Shown here in pieces: positions 38,601 through 48,839 of a DNA stretch of 64,000 nucleotides; position 1 is the first letter of the stretch; every line of letters starts with the position of its first letter. This stretch comes from Glandiceps talaboti (taxonomy: Eukaryota > Hemichordata > Enteropneusta > Spengelidae), in the NCBI RefSeq assembly GCF_964340395.1, contig NC_135549.1, forward strand, positions 31,698,332-31,762,331. The letters are read 5' to 3'. The notes under the pieces are model-generated. The model had not been told where the DNA came from. It did not search any database and saw only the letters and a program-made list of their open reading frames with translations. The position numbers were made by a program, and so were the translations under genes.

Positions 38601-39803
38601 ATATCAAACAATTGGACATGGAAATGTAACAATATACAAATAATTAATTCTGAAGACACATTGTTCAATTTCAGTGTTTTTGCCTTCTAGATATGATTGC
38701 ATTCCCCGACTTTATTTCCGGTGCTCTGGAGTGTTGGGGCCATATTTTGTACCAAGATACATCTATGTTGTATGACCCGGATGTTCATCCTCCTACTACT
38801 CAAAAGCGAGTGGCTGAGATAGTTGCACATGAAATCATACATATGGTAAGATCATGTAGGAACAAAAACATACTTTTGTACTTTCCCCTTTCGATTTTTT
38901 TTTCTGATTCAATTTTTTAAAACAATTTTTCCTCACTAAAATCTGATATAGATTTTAGATGAATTTACTTCAAGGACACATTGCTGCGAAGCATTCTGTT
39001 ATTACATACAAAGGATTGGGTCCTCGTAATAATGCTCAGTCGAACTCAAATTCTTCATTTTTTAAAGCCCATCCCGAGCACGATAGAACAATTTTATTAT
39101 GTAAATGTTAGTTGTATTTAGAAAGATAAATCATGTGTTTAATAGTTTCTAAAAACCCAACATATTCTGACTTTGATTTCATATAACAATTGTAGGTCTA
39201 TGACTCAAAACAGTGTTTGATTGATTGATGTGATTGCAGCCAATCTGTGTTCCGATTCAATTATTAAAGTTACAGATACTTCCATTCGACTCTACTACTG
39301 CCAACTATTTTTGGAGGTTTTACGAGAAACAGAATGGAAGTGGTAGAACGTGTATTTGAGACTGAATTCATGACTAAATTTAGTGTAAACATTACTTGTA
39401 TATAAAACACTTAGACTTGTACAAAAGTGAATGTAAATAGACAGAATATGATAAAAATGTTATGAGAAATTATTGAGTTGTTTGACAAAACCCAATTTAT
39501 CAATATTCCTATTTCAAGATTATTTGTCAGATTAAGTGACAGAGGTTGATGTGGATGTAAGTCAAACATTTATAAATGAGGAAATATTATTATATGTTAT
39601 GGTATTCATATTAAATGTTTATATTATTATATGTTATGGTATTCATATTTAATGTTTATATTATGATATATTATGGTATTCATATTCAATTGTTATATCA
39701 TTATATGGTATGGTATTCATATTAAATTGTTATTATAGAATATCGGCAGGTCTTATATATTGCACTATATATGTTTTGGTATATGACTGTCTGTCTGTCT
39801 AAC

Positions 39804-39852
<49 letters not shown>

Positions 39853-42800
39853 GCATTTGTTTGTGTGGGTCTATTCACAATTGTCACAAGTTGTCTTTTG
39901 TAGTGGTTTGGTAATAAACTGTCTCCTGATTGGTGGGACCATCTGTGGCTAAATGAAGGATTTGCCACCTATGTGCCGTACATGGGTGTTCACAGATTCC
40001 ATCCAGAATGGAAAATTGTAAGTTAGTTACCGATCAATTTTTCTGAACGTAATGTTGGAGCTAAAGATGTTTTGACTGGCCCATTCCTGTACTTTGAGTA
40101 TAAAATTCATTCTCTGCTAATTTGCCTCATTTTTGCAATCTTTTAACCGTCCCCTTCCTTTCCTTTCCTCCAATGTCTTTCTCCCTAGTCGATTTTTTTC
40201 TACAGTTATATTCTGCTTCCCTTTACAGTGGGACCAGTTTATGACAGATGATATGGCATCTGCTTTATCTGCGGATTCTACATCATCGCGATCTAAACCA
40301 CTTGTGAGAAGTACTGGATGGATGGATGAAGTATGGTCAATGTTTGATACTATGTCCTATAGCAAGGTAACTATTATACATTTCATTTGCACGTCTAGGA
40401 TAAAGTTACAAACGTAGTTCTTGATGTACTTTAGTATTTTGGCTTGACGGATTATATTTAAATAGCATTCAAATTTCGACCAACGTGAACAATTTATGTA
40501 TAGCTTGAATTTTTTTCAGACACTTGGCCATGTTCAAACGTTTGTAGCCAATTGTATTGTAAAAACAAACGTCAAAGAATAAAAAAAAAAACCCGAACGA
40601 CAGGTATAATACAGACGGAATGTATATTAAAATGTAGTGTACATGTGTAATCTTTGGTTTCTATTCTCTCTGTACACAGGGAGCATCCATCTTGCGATCT
40701 TTAAACACCTTTTTACGTAATGAAACAATCTATGATGGTTTACAATTCTATCTCAATGACAATCTTTATGACAGTGTTGATACTGATGATCTATGGGCAG
40801 GTCTTCAAAAGGTAAATAAATACATTTTGTATATATTAGTGATTGCACTACACTACACTACACTACACTACACTACACTACACTACACTACACTACACTA
40901 CACTACGCTACGCTACGCTACATTACACTACACTACATTACACTACACTACACTACACTACACAACACAACACTACACTACACTACACTACACTACACTA
41001 CACTGCAGATGTAACAATTTCGTCGTCATGACAAGTTGCCCCTTTTCTTGTACTAAAAGAGATTTCATATATCAGGAGGAATGTTTGTTTATTTGTTTCT
41101 TTGTTTCTAGGCAGACGATCACGACAAAGGAAATGACGTAAAAACAATTATGGACACGTGGTCTCTACAAGCTGGTCATCCGTTAGTAACTGTTACCCGC
41201 ACTGATACAGACAAAGCCGTCATTACCCAAACTCATTACCTACTCGACCCTAACGACGAGCCGTCTGAGGAGTATGGTACATTTGGGTAAGTTTACTGTG
41301 ACACGTACGTCTGATTGAACACATTTCCGAGATCAAAGGCTACACAATAAACGTGTTATATGACAGAAATGTAGATTTTGAAACATTTAAAGCTAATATT
41401 TCCATAGACCATGCCATACCATATCAATCATTGACCATTTTTAATTAAAATCAAATTAACATGAAAGTATATATATTAAACTTTCAGCAATGACGCTTTT
41501 GTTTGAAAAATGAAAGAGGTTTCGTAACTTTTATTTTAATATTTTTGTGTTAATGTTTTAGGTATGAATGGTATGTACCACTAACATACACACATCAAAG
41601 TCGAAATCAAATTTATCAACCCCTTGAAGCTTGGTTGACACCAGGAGAAAGTGAAAGTAAGCCAATTTTATCTTACAAGGGAGTATTCGATAACTGCATG
41701 GGCCGGAGAAAACCAAACACAGCCTCTGACATAAAATGTATCCCTCCCCGATTCCCTGTTTCATGAAATATTTGGCCTTTCTCAACCAAAATATGATTTT
41801 TCCTTATGTTCAAATATTTGAACTCACTACCGCGAGAGTACATTTGTGTGAAGGTACTGCATTAATTACTCTATCGAATTGGAAAAGATGACGGCAGGAC
41901 CACCAAAGACTAGATGTCTATATTGCCTGGAACGAGAGTTCAAGATCGTCATCCTAGTTCAACGACATTATCCCCAATAATATCTTACGAAACTATTCCC
42001 CATCTCTCCTTAGAGATCCACTCCACTCCTCTCCCCAAATCTTACAATTGGTTCATTGAAAGCCTATCCGGAGCAATTTTACTGGTATATTCCGATATTA
42101 TATTATGTGGGATGTGGCAATTGTAGGCTGTGGCAATGGTGGAATGTGACAATGGTGGGCTGTAGCGCTGATGGGATGCCAAAATCACAAAATAAATGCA
42201 AAGTTAGATAATAAATTTGGTCATAGTAAAATACGACAATGGCCTAATTTCATTTTCTTAAAACTGGCCATCCCTGAGAACCAATTTGTAAATAAAATTA
42301 AACTAAACATATCTCCAGATTTGCCCTTCCCTCCCCTTCCCTCCCCTCTTCTTGTAATCACTTAAGGATGGAACATTTAAGTCATCTACGAATAATGACA
42401 GCGTTTGATAAATGTATAGTACCTCATATAAACTTGTGTATGGTTTGCTAATATATAGAGCAGAGACGAGTTGAGATAATGGTGGATGAGAACCGAGTGC
42501 ATGTACATGTATGTCTGGTTATATTATTTATTACTTTATAAAACAAAAGGTTATCATATAGCAATGTAGAAATTAGGTCATGAAGCAGTAACTAGCAGTG
42601 TGTTAATTTGTTGTATATTACTCCACAAATTAGTGATGTTCATGACATAGACATTGCTGTGGTAATTGTCTATTTTCCTCAAGAATTCTATTAGTTTGTA
42701 GCATATGACACAGTCGCCAGTGATATAAGTGTAATGCCAGTGCCATTTAGAAGCGCCACCAACGACTAAATCTTATAATCTATCGTTTTGTACCGTATAT

Positions 42801-45477
42801 AAGAAACAATTCACCTTAAAGTTTTGACTTTGCTCTATAGACAAAGGCTTACATGGAGACAAATATTCACAACTGAAAGTTGTACACAATACATAGTTAC
42901 CAATATATGAAATACGATACAACATTGAAATCACTCTTATTTTATTTTCTGAATAGCGGAAATACTTTTGGAAGACATTGCGGAGGACGACTGGATTTTA
43001 TTCAATCCCGATCAGCGAGGTTTCTTTCGAACACAATATGATACTACGAATTTAGAAAGACTTCGGGAGCAACTGAAGATAGACCATAAGGTGTTTTTTC
43101 TTTTATTATCTTATCTAGTTATTATCTTATCTAGATGTTACCGTCTGATATACGTAAAGACAAAGTTCAGTTAGTCTTATTTTTCAGCCTTTAGTACATT
43201 ATTTACTGCTATCAACCCACATTGAGAAATGTTGTTACTAATTGATCTTCTATTCTTCTTTGCAATATAGTAGACTATCTACCTATGTACATTTACAGCG
43301 AATTTCACAGTACCGTTCAGCTTTTCTGTTTGATACAACCACACAGAAACCAATAAGAAACTGGACATACTACACTTTAAGATAGCAAGATTGAAAAATG
43401 CGATATTGCTGTTTAAGTGTGACATATCCAGTTTCTTGTTTGTTTCTGCATGGTTGTATCAAACAGAAAACTAAGCGGTGTTGTGTAAATCACTGTAGTT
43501 GTTACAATTCATTTAGTATATGCTCTTATAGTCTTCTATGCAAGATTATATCACTTTACAATAAATCACTTACATGTAACACATTTAGAAATGTTGCAAT
43601 AATCTAATCTTCTCGAGCCTAATGGAGTCTATGTATAGCTCGTTCGCATATTTAGTCGAAGATTGTAAGTATCTGGATTTGTAACATTTTATTCACACAG
43701 GTGTTTCCAAGTCAAACGAGGTCGTCACTGCTAGACGATGCACTGACTATATCACAAACAGGATACATAGATCACGTGTACGGATTGAAATTAACAGAAT
43801 ATATGGATAAAGAGGAGGAATATCCCCCATGGGAATTGGTTCTACGTGCAATAACTTTTACCCATCAAAAATTACTGAGGACGTCGGAGTTCGGCATGTT
43901 TCAGGTGTTGTATCTTGAGTTTTTGTCATTTTTATTTTCGTTAAGTTTTATATATATATTTGTTAGAGGGCGCACTTCTGATGTTCAGACACCTCCATCT
44001 TGTAATTACTGAAGGTTCCCTATGGTACAAGTTGTCACATGTTGCACGCTCCTGACTCAGTGTCACACGCAGTGAATTGTAACTGATAGTTTACGACAGC
44101 GACTTACGTGTAAAAGATGTCTTTGTAGATCGACAGCCAGTGGAATATTTTACCTATAATTCAATTATTTGGTTATGAAATATTTATTTTTATTTACTTT
44201 GAATTAAAGTTAACCACTCAAATGAAATTCAATTCTCTGTACATCTACAGTTATATTGGAAGTACCAGATTTCACCATTATACGAAAACCTTGGCTGGGA
44301 CATCAATCAAGGAGGTTTACTAGACTAGTAAGTTTTAGCAAACTTCTTGTCTATCTATCTAGATAAAACAACAAGATCGTAATGTCTAATGCTGCTATGG
44401 GAATAGAACGAACTGCATAGAGGGAGTAACACAATCTTCGATATATTGATGTAATAATGATAGAAATCTCCAAGTCATGTTTATTGCCACCATGTTTTAC
44501 ATAAACAAATAGAACAAGTCAAATTTCATAAAGCTTTTACTGTTTATTTCATGATTAATATTTCTATGGTAACATGCTGAAATCAACAATACTTTTGACA
44601 TTTGATTGCAGTAAAGAGAAGTATGTCAATAAAGTCTGGATATGAGGTTATTACCCAACATGCACCATTAATATCACCAATCATGATCATAAAATACAAC
44701 ACATATACTGATTTCTCCTTTTTCTCATTCTTTCCAAGTTACCAACGGATCAATGCAATAGAAACTTCCTGTCGTTATGGTAACGAAGACTGCATAAACA
44801 GTGCATTGAATTTATATCGAGAGTGGATGCAAGATCCTGATATCAATCCGTAAGGAAAACTATCATGTTAGTCTGACACATTTGTAGCCTCAAACGAGAT
44901 TACTGATAATGTGTATGGGAGTGGGGCTGGTTGCTTGTATGTAGCTATTGTGTCTATGTGCATACATGAAGAAAGGTAGACAATATTATCAAATCCCGCC
45001 GAAACAAAGTTTAAGCCTTGCTTTTATAAATTTATCTCTAAAACCTATATTGCACTCGTTTATAAGTTGTCATGACAATAGACACAAAATGTTGGCGCAC
45101 ACATAGTATATATGTACTTTGCATCCGGAGATCTTCGAACAAAACGTATAAAACTGAAATTATTTTGACATTGGTAAAGCTAAGTCAGTGAACAATTAAA
45201 CATATCTACATTTCTAAATTAATTATTATTTTTCTTAGAATTCCATCGGAATACACGGATATAGTTTACTGTACTGCTATCAGACACGGTGGACCTGCAG
45301 AATGGCAGTTTGCCTACGAACAATCCAAATTATTGCTTGGTGGAAATAGACGTTCACTTGAAAGTGCTATGGGGTGTTCACGTGATAGCTGGATACTTAT
45401 GAGGTATTTGTTAAATATGGATTATATTGCAAATTAACTAATATTATAATACCAAATTATCTGTCTGTCTGTATGTA

Positions 45478-45521
<44 letters not shown>

Positions 45522-47663
45522 CATCCAACCGTACGTCCGTCCGTCCGTCCATCCATCCATCCATCCATACATCCATCCTCCCATCAGAGCGCGCGCGCGC
45601 GCGTGTGCGTGTGTGTGTGTGTGTGTGTAAACGACTTCATGTCAAAAACTGTCAAACTGATTGCTCTGATATCTGGTGGGGACATTACTTTCAATATGTC
45701 CAGTTGGGAAATTGTTTAAGTGAAAGTGAACGCATCATAGGTATGCGTTTTAGATCAAAATCTAAAACTCAAAGTGTTGGGCGGTTTGGCCTGAAATTTG
45801 GTGGGAACATTCTTAGTGGTGTGCGGATTAAGAATTGTTCATGACATCAGTGATATGACTTTTTAAAGCTTACTCAAAAACTGATCATTATATTTTTCAG
45901 CTATCTTGAGAAATACCACAGTGAGGAAAACAGTAAGACGGCCATTGATAACATCAGAGATAAATCGTCTCAGGGATTCTCTCTCACTTGGGATTTTACA
46001 ATGAAACATTTTGACGAGCTGGAAAACATGTAAGAAACTACATACATGCACTTCCGAGCAGATCAGTGATGTAATTAGTGTAATATTGTCCTTGCTTACA
46101 TTGTATTGTACAGTAATAGAATGACAATACCCATAAAATGTAGGTGAACAGAATACGGTGGATATCACAGATATGGTCTCTGCGCATACTGTACATTTGT
46201 GAACGGTACAACGTATGCTTACCTATGATAGAAAATTCAATATACCGTAAACAAATTGTTGTGTACATGTATGTGTTCATACACTGTTGATATAACGACT
46301 TAATTTGGGACAGTCTACCCCTTTGATGTGGTATCCCCTTTGATTAGTTGAATCTACAAGTAAAATATCTGTTCGTTTGTAACTCTGGCATTTCTTTTAC
46401 ACTTTTGTGTTCCATGACGTTTCGTATATGCATTGGCTTTGAACGCTATCAGACTACAAGACAGTTAACACTAGTTAAAGTTTGAACACAATTTAAAGTT
46501 GTAGACGACACGTCTTCATTGTACTCTGAAGTAATTCATAATTCGTTTTAAAAAAATGAAAGTCCACAGCAACAATCCTGATAGCAATCTATCTTGCAGT
46601 CAGCACACAATTCGCTCTCATTTAATATTTAACATTAAATAGCGTTATCCGTATTATTATTAAATAGCTTGTACGTATACCCATTAACTTTCTGTTTCTA
46701 GATATGGTGACGGTGCGTACGATATCGTGTGGGATTTTGACAGTCTGATGAATACTAAGTACGACCTTGATATGGTAAGTCTAGAGTATAAACCACAAAA
46801 TAATTGTTGTTGTTTTTTTCAATTCACTGTGGAAAAAAAATTCTTGAAGCGCTTGTCTAATTTAATGATATGAAAATACGAAACATATCAGAGACAATTT
46901 TAATAATGTGACGTCATTAAAACTATAGGCATTGGAAAGAGACCAACATATGTGATAAAACCAACTAAAACTATAGACATTGGAAAGCGATCAACATATA
47001 TGATAAAACCGACTAAAACTATAGACATTGGAGAGAGAGATTAACATATATGATAAAAACAACTAAAACTATAGACATTGGAGAGAGACCAACATATATG
47101 ATAAAACCGACTAAACCGATTAAGTTATACAGATTGACGGCCAGTTCTACCCTATTCGGTATAACGACACTTCTTTGTCGTTGTACCATCGAACTCAACC
47201 AACCAACCAACCAACCAACCAACCAACCAACCAACCAACAGCTCACCCACCCACGGGGTTATGGGGTTCTCGTTCTATCTCACTTTTAACAAATACAAGT
47301 ATTTACCATGGTCTGAAATCCTCATTTATTTCTTCACAGATAAATATGTTTGGCATTAATCACAACAACATGTCCGATTCAGCTGCTAGGGGATTTCACC
47401 AATCAGTCCAAGTGATTGAAACAAACGTCGCCTGGATGGATAGGAATAGAGAGAGCGTACGTGATTGGTTAATTGATGTGACGAGTAACATGAATGTGGA
47501 CGTGACTCACAACATGGAGTATGCCAACACCGTTGTTGAACAATTACATCCGATCGTATCTCGAAGACTTCATTCTAATATCCCCATCTCAGATTTACCG
47601 AGCAAGTCAAAGAAAGTTCAACATTTTGCAGAAAATGTCAGATTCTTAAAAGGCAGTCAGTAA
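29017..47663 (+). CDS. M1-family membrane aminopeptidase (aminopeptidase N/A-like), copy 1, 17 exons
   Basis: The exons join in phase to 3096 nt, 1031 residues. There is a cytoplasmic tail (1-32), a signal-anchor segment at about 33-55 (type II, catalytic part outside) and a Pro-rich stalk (about 63-90). The M1 N-terminal domain contains VFEPNGARMTFPCLDEP. In the catalytic domain, zinc ligands are H403, H407 (HEIIH) and E426 (WLNEGFA), spaced HExxH-X18-E. E404 is the general base. Y490 in MSYSKGAS matches the transition-state tyrosine. Family enzymes remove N-terminal residues from peptides. Unusually, the GAMEN exopeptidase motif reads GALEC (367-371), which keeps the glutamate but changes Met and Asn, and the usual YRET reads YQDT. 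Activity or specificity may be altered. The C-terminal helical domain is complete, with about 60 residues beyond the usual end. The start MASNRD was chosen because both copies share it and upstream codons differ. Confidence 0.93.
29930..30112 (+). repeat. Dispersed repeat, inverted partner at 48375-48560
   Basis: CTTGGACTTTAGTGAATTAA through GTAGCCAGGGAGCAGATGGA to TTGGATGATAAAATCA matches 48375-48560 in reverse complement, with gaps and substitutions. It has no clear frame. A SINE or LINE 3' end is possible. Confidence 0.8.
31380..31680 (+). repeat. Dispersed GC-richer repeat, related to 63545-63815
   Basis: Blocks such as TGACGGTGGGAAATAG, GGACTCATGTCCTTTTACAT and GAATCGGGGAGGGTCACATT recur in the same order at 63545-63815. 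The last block recurs inverted near 41735-41765. Family unknown. Confidence 0.65.
32212..32482 (+). CDS. Aminopeptidase copy 1, exon 2
   Basis: Residues 227-316. It encodes the M1 block WIAGAVFEPNGARMTFPCLD and ends phase 0 at GTAAGG. This exon is nearly identical to its partner in copy 2. Confidence 0.93.
32483..38254 (+). other. Intron 2 of copy 1, almost filled by a 24-bp satellite
   Basis: 5772 bp, against 487 bp for the same intron in copy 2. The satellite explains essentially the whole difference. About 200 bp on the left and 155 bp on the right are unique. The right flank is similar to copy 2 (GTTATCAACGTCATTATCAT). Confidence 0.85.
32688..38096. repeat. 24-bp minisatellite/satellite array, about 225 units
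   Basis: The unit is ATCRATYATGGG followed by TTGATAACAGAT. Units differ almost only at R (A or G) and Y (T or C); a minority read CGTGGG. Rare changes are GATTACAG, GATAGCAG, ACAGACATC and one GAAAACAG. Each unit contains the inverted repeat TTGATA-ACAGA-TATCRA. Because 24 is divisible by 3, two frames stay open for over 5 kb, one on each strand, coding only for an 8-residue repeat. These are not supported as genes. Confidence 0.97.
38255..38375 (+). CDS. Aminopeptidase copy 1, exon 3
   Basis: Residues 317-356 plus one base: FRVWAQEDYLYAANYSLYIG and onward to PYSIPKM. It matches the M1 segment leading to the catalytic cleft. Donor GTGAGT, phase 1. Confidence 0.9.
38376..38690 (+). other. 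Intron 3 of copy 1
   Basis: 315 bp. Nothing recognised apart from a short TAGCTATAGCTATAG run near 38477. Confidence 0.6.
38691..38845 (+). CDS. Aminopeptidase copy 1, exon 4 (GALEC and HEIIH)
   Basis: Residues 357-408. It contains GALECWGH, where GAMENWG is usual, then YQDTSMLYDP, and ends with the zinc-binding HEIIHM. Spacing from the motif glycine to the first His is 36 residues, as in human aminopeptidase N. Phase 0 at GTAAGA. Confidence 0.93.
39585..39735. repeat. 37-bp AT-rich tandem repeat, about 4 copies
   Basis: The block GGTATTCATATT recurs at about 39601 and 39638 and twice more with drift, each time preceded by TATATGTTAT-like sequence. Confidence 0.8.
39786..39852. repeat. (CTGT)n microsatellite
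   Basis: CTGT units with one AACTGT break. Intron 4 of copy 2 also has a CTGT tract (55088-55167), so the tract probably predates the duplication. Confidence 0.9.
39904..40017 (+). CDS. Aminopeptidase copy 1, exon 5 (third zinc ligand)
   Basis: Residues 409-446, starting WFGNKLSPDWW. E426 in LWLNEGFATY is the third zinc ligand, 19 residues after the second His. Phase 0 on both sides. Confidence 0.94.
40229..40366 (+). CDS. Aminopeptidase copy 1, exon 6
   Basis: Residues 447-492, ending FDTMSYSK. Y490 corresponds to the transition-state-stabilising tyrosine of M1 enzymes. Phase 0. Confidence 0.93.
40367..40679 (+). other. Intron 6 of copy 1
   Basis: 313 bp. AT-rich, with a short A-run near 40580. 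Nothing recognised. Confidence 0.6.
40680..40811 (+). CDS. Aminopeptidase copy 1, exon 7
   Basis: Residues 493-536, starting GASILRSLNTFL, the block that follows the catalytic tyrosine. Phase 0. Confidence 0.93.
40846..41004. repeat. (CACTA)n pentanucleotide microsatellite in intron 7 of copy 1
   Basis: About 30 CACTA units with a few CGCTA and CATTA variants. The same intron of copy 2 instead holds a 61-bp minisatellite. Confidence 0.92.
41111..41286 (+). CDS. Aminopeptidase copy 1, exon 8
   Basis: Encodes ADDHDKGNDVKTIMDTWSLQ and onward: the M1 end-of-catalytic-domain block with the MDTWSLQAGHPLV segment. Phase 2 at GTAAGT. Confidence 0.92.
41562..41656 (+). CDS. Aminopeptidase copy 1, exon 9
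   Basis: Encodes YEWYVPLTYTHQSRNQIYQP and onward, a beta-sandwich strand region of M1 enzymes. Phase 2 in, phase 1 out. Confidence 0.9.
41657..42956 (+). other. Intron 9 of copy 1
   Basis: 1.3 kb. An inverted relative of the 31380-31680 repeat lies near 41735-41765. The last 250 bp (from about 42730, AGCGCCACCAACGA) are well conserved with intron 9 of copy 2 (60291-60493). No coding signal. Confidence 0.6.
42957..43090 (+). CDS. Aminopeptidase copy 1, exon 10
   Basis: Encodes EILLEDIAEDDWILFNPDQR then GFFRTQYD, a well-known M1 block (N-G-FFR-YD). Phase 0 out. Confidence 0.92.
43091..43700 (+). other. Intron 10 of copy 1
   Basis: 610 bp, of which about 43292-43498 is the fold-back repeat listed next. 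Nothing else recognised. Confidence 0.6.
43292..43498. repeat. Fold-back repeat (MITE-like) in intron 10
   Basis: TTCTGTTTGATACAACCA and AAGAAACTGGACAT in the left arm (43321-43386) reappear as reverse complements in the right arm (43404-43475). Weaker pairing continues outward to about 43292 and 43498. One arm recurs at 47797-47862. The same intron of copy 2 lacks it, so it arrived after the duplication. Confidence 0.8.
43701..43904 (+). CDS. Aminopeptidase copy 1, exon 11
   Basis: 68 codons, VFPSQTRSSLLDDALTISQT to FGMFQ: start of the C-terminal helical (ERAP1-C-like) domain. Phase 0 on both sides. Confidence 0.92.
43905..44250 (+). other. Intron 11 of copy 1
   Basis: 346 bp. Nothing recognised. 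Confidence 0.6.
44251..44327 (+). CDS. Aminopeptidase copy 1, exon 12
   Basis: Encodes LYWKYQISPLYENLGWDINQ and GGLLD. The donor falls in TA/GTAAGT, phase 2, so an apparent TAG is split by the intron. Confidence 0.88.
44328..44738 (+). other. Intron 12 of copy 1
   Basis: 411 bp. AT-rich. Nothing recognised. Confidence 0.6.
44739..44849 (+). CDS. Aminopeptidase copy 1, exon 13
   Basis: Encodes YQRINAIETSCRYGNEDCIN to DPDINP, the helical-domain block with the paired cysteines typical of M1 ectoenzymes. Phase 2 in and out. Confidence 0.9.
44850..45238 (+). other. Intron 13 of copy 1
   Basis: 389 bp. The first 130 bp are nearly the same as the start of intron 13 in copy 2. Nothing else recognised. 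Confidence 0.6.
45239..45403 (+). CDS. Aminopeptidase copy 1, exon 14
   Basis: Encodes IPSEYTDIVYCTAIRHGGPA and onward to CSRDSWILM: the conserved M1 helical repeat. Phase 2 out. Confidence 0.92.
45404..45900 (+). other. Intron 14 of copy 1
   Basis: 497 bp. It opens with CTGT, CCGT and CATC tetranucleotide runs and a GC/GT tract (45461-45632). Nothing else recognised. Confidence 0.65.
45461..45632. repeat. Compound (CTGT)n-(CCGT)n-(CATC)n-(GC)n-(GT)n microsatellite
   Basis: Several tetranucleotide runs drift one into the next and end in alternating GC then GT, a sequence able to adopt Z-DNA. Confidence 0.9.
45901..46029 (+). CDS. Aminopeptidase copy 1, exon 15
   Basis: Encodes YLEKYHSEENSKTAIDNIRD and onward to FDELEN, helical domain. 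Phase 2 in and out. Confidence 0.9.
46030..46701 (+). other. Intron 15 of copy 1
   Basis: 672 bp. Nothing recognised. Confidence 0.6.
46702..46774 (+). CDS. Aminopeptidase copy 1, exon 16
   Basis: 73 bp, encoding YGDGAYDIVWDFDSLMNTKY then DLDM. Good TTTCTAG acceptor and GTAAGT donor, ending in phase 0. Confidence 0.85.
46775..47339 (+). other. Intron 16 of copy 1, with a 48-bp tandem repeat
   Basis: About 4 units of 48 bp (46919-47120) are followed by (CCAA)n (47197-47238). Nothing coding. Confidence 0.7.
46919..47120. repeat. 48-bp tandem repeat, about 4 copies
   Basis: AACTATAG(A/G)CATTGGA begins at about 46921, 46969, 47017 and 47066. Each unit ends in ATATATGATAAAACCGACTA or a close variant. 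Confidence 0.9.
47340..47663 (+). CDS. Aminopeptidase copy 1, terminal exon 17
   Basis: 108 codons including TAA at 47661. It encodes the last helices (ETNVAWMDRNRESVRDWL is a typical M1 C-terminal block), then about 60 further residues of unknown role. Confidence 0.92.
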   Translation: MNMFGINHNNMSDSAARGFHQSVQVIETNVAWMDRNRESVRDWLIDVTSNMNVDVTHNMEYANTVVEQLHPIVSRRLHSNIPISDLPSKSKKVQHFAENVRFLKGSQ

Positions 47664-47774
47664 ACTAGAGACTATCAAGTATCAGTGTTATGGTCGTCAC
47701 TATGGTAACACAGTGATAACGATATATCTTTTACAAGTATATATGAACTGATGATACGTTTCATTACAGTCCGT

Positions 47775-47940
47775 TTCATGTTAGCATTGACTGGCCCTGT
47801 TTGATACAACCATGTAGAAACCAATAAGAAACTGAACATGATACACTTTAAGATAGAAAGTTGAATGAAGAGTTTCTGCGCGCAACATTTTGTCTAAATG
47901 AATTGAACTAACACAGCCAGTGGACACTAACATGAACCAG
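47775..47940. repeat. MITE-like element related to the intron-10 fold-back
   Basis: TTCATGTTAGCATTGACTGG at the left and its imperfect reverse complement near 47914-47938 act as terminal inverted repeats of about 22 bp. Inside, 47797-47862 matches one arm of the 43292-43498 element (TGTTTGATACAACCATG, AAGAAACTGAACATG). Confidence 0.65.
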
Positions 47941-48102
47941 GCTGTATGTCTGCGATCGATTTAATTAAAAAAAATCTTTTATTTCTGTCAGGCGTCACAT
48001 ATTGCAAATTGTCCAAATTGATGTACATATTGTAGTTAACCATAGCAAAGTATTTTTGAAAGGTGGACACTGACTGCTAAAATTATTCTGCTTTGTATGG
48101 AC

Positions 48103-48176
48103 TGTGTATGTATGTATGTATGTATGTATGTATGTATGTATGTATGTATGTATGTATGTATGTATGTATGTATGTG
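48103..48176. repeat. (TATG)n microsatellite
   Basis: About 18 TATG units followed by GT-rich sequence. Confidence 0.95.
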
Positions 48177-48374
48177 CGTGTGTGTGTATATATTTGTGTA
48201 TGCTTGTGAGAATAAACATATATATTGTGTTTGGTGGTTGATGGGTGGCTGTTATGTACCAGAACATCATTTCCCATTTGACAATGACATGATCAAATTG
48301 TTTAACTACTTTTCATATTCGTCAATATAATTATGGCAACAATACTCTGGTTTATTCATTTACGGTGTTGATGA

Positions 48375-48560
48375 TTTTATCATCCAGTCATTTGAATATT
48401 GTATAATTTATGTTTATAAGAATTTAATGTTGGAATAAAGTATGGATTCAATTTAGAAAACAGAAGCGAGCTGAAGGCAAGGCAAAGAGCGTCCATCTGC
48501 TCCCTGGCTACTTCTAAAATGATCCAAGTTAACCATGAATTCCAAAGTCCAAGGTGATCA
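48375..48560 (-). repeat. Dispersed repeat, inverted copy of 29930-30112
   Basis: Read on the minus strand it follows the 29930-30112 sequence from CCTTGGACTT to GGATGATAAAATCA. One copy lies in intron 1 of the first gene and the other between the two genes. Confidence 0.8.
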
Positions 48561-48839
48561 AAAGTAACAATGATGGAGACCATGATACAGTAGCAAATAC
48601 TCTTTTGCTACAATTATATAATGTTTTAATGATTCACACGATTGTTAATATAGGGTCTAGTCTAGTCAGTCAGTCAGTAAGTCTGTGGTTACTTCATTTT
48701 ACTAATTTACTGTGTCGAACTTTGAAATTTTTTATTTCGAAAACAAATATTTTATTCACAACCCAGTTAGTAATATACACAAGTCTGATATCATGCTGCT
48801 GTATATCAAACTGTTGAATGCAGTTCGTTCTATTAAGTG

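Larger units (their letters stand above)
38846..39903 (+). other. Intron 4 of copy 1
   Basis: About 1.06 kb. It has a roughly 37-bp AT-rich repeat (39585-39735) and a (CTGT)n run (39786-39852). Otherwise nothing recognised. Confidence 0.6.
47664..48839. other. 3' flank of copy 1 and intergenic DNA
   Basis: Holds a MITE-like repeat (47775-47940), a (TATG)n run (48103-48176) and an inverted dispersed repeat (48375-48560). AATAAA at 48211 or 48435 could end the copy 1 transcript. Confidence 0.55.

Noticed and set aside
44321-44330. Apparent in-frame TAG at the end of exon 12 suggesting a truncated protein
   Set aside because: The donor GTAAGT splits this triplet (TA/G) and exon 13 restores a Tyr codon. 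The same arrangement is kept in copy 2.
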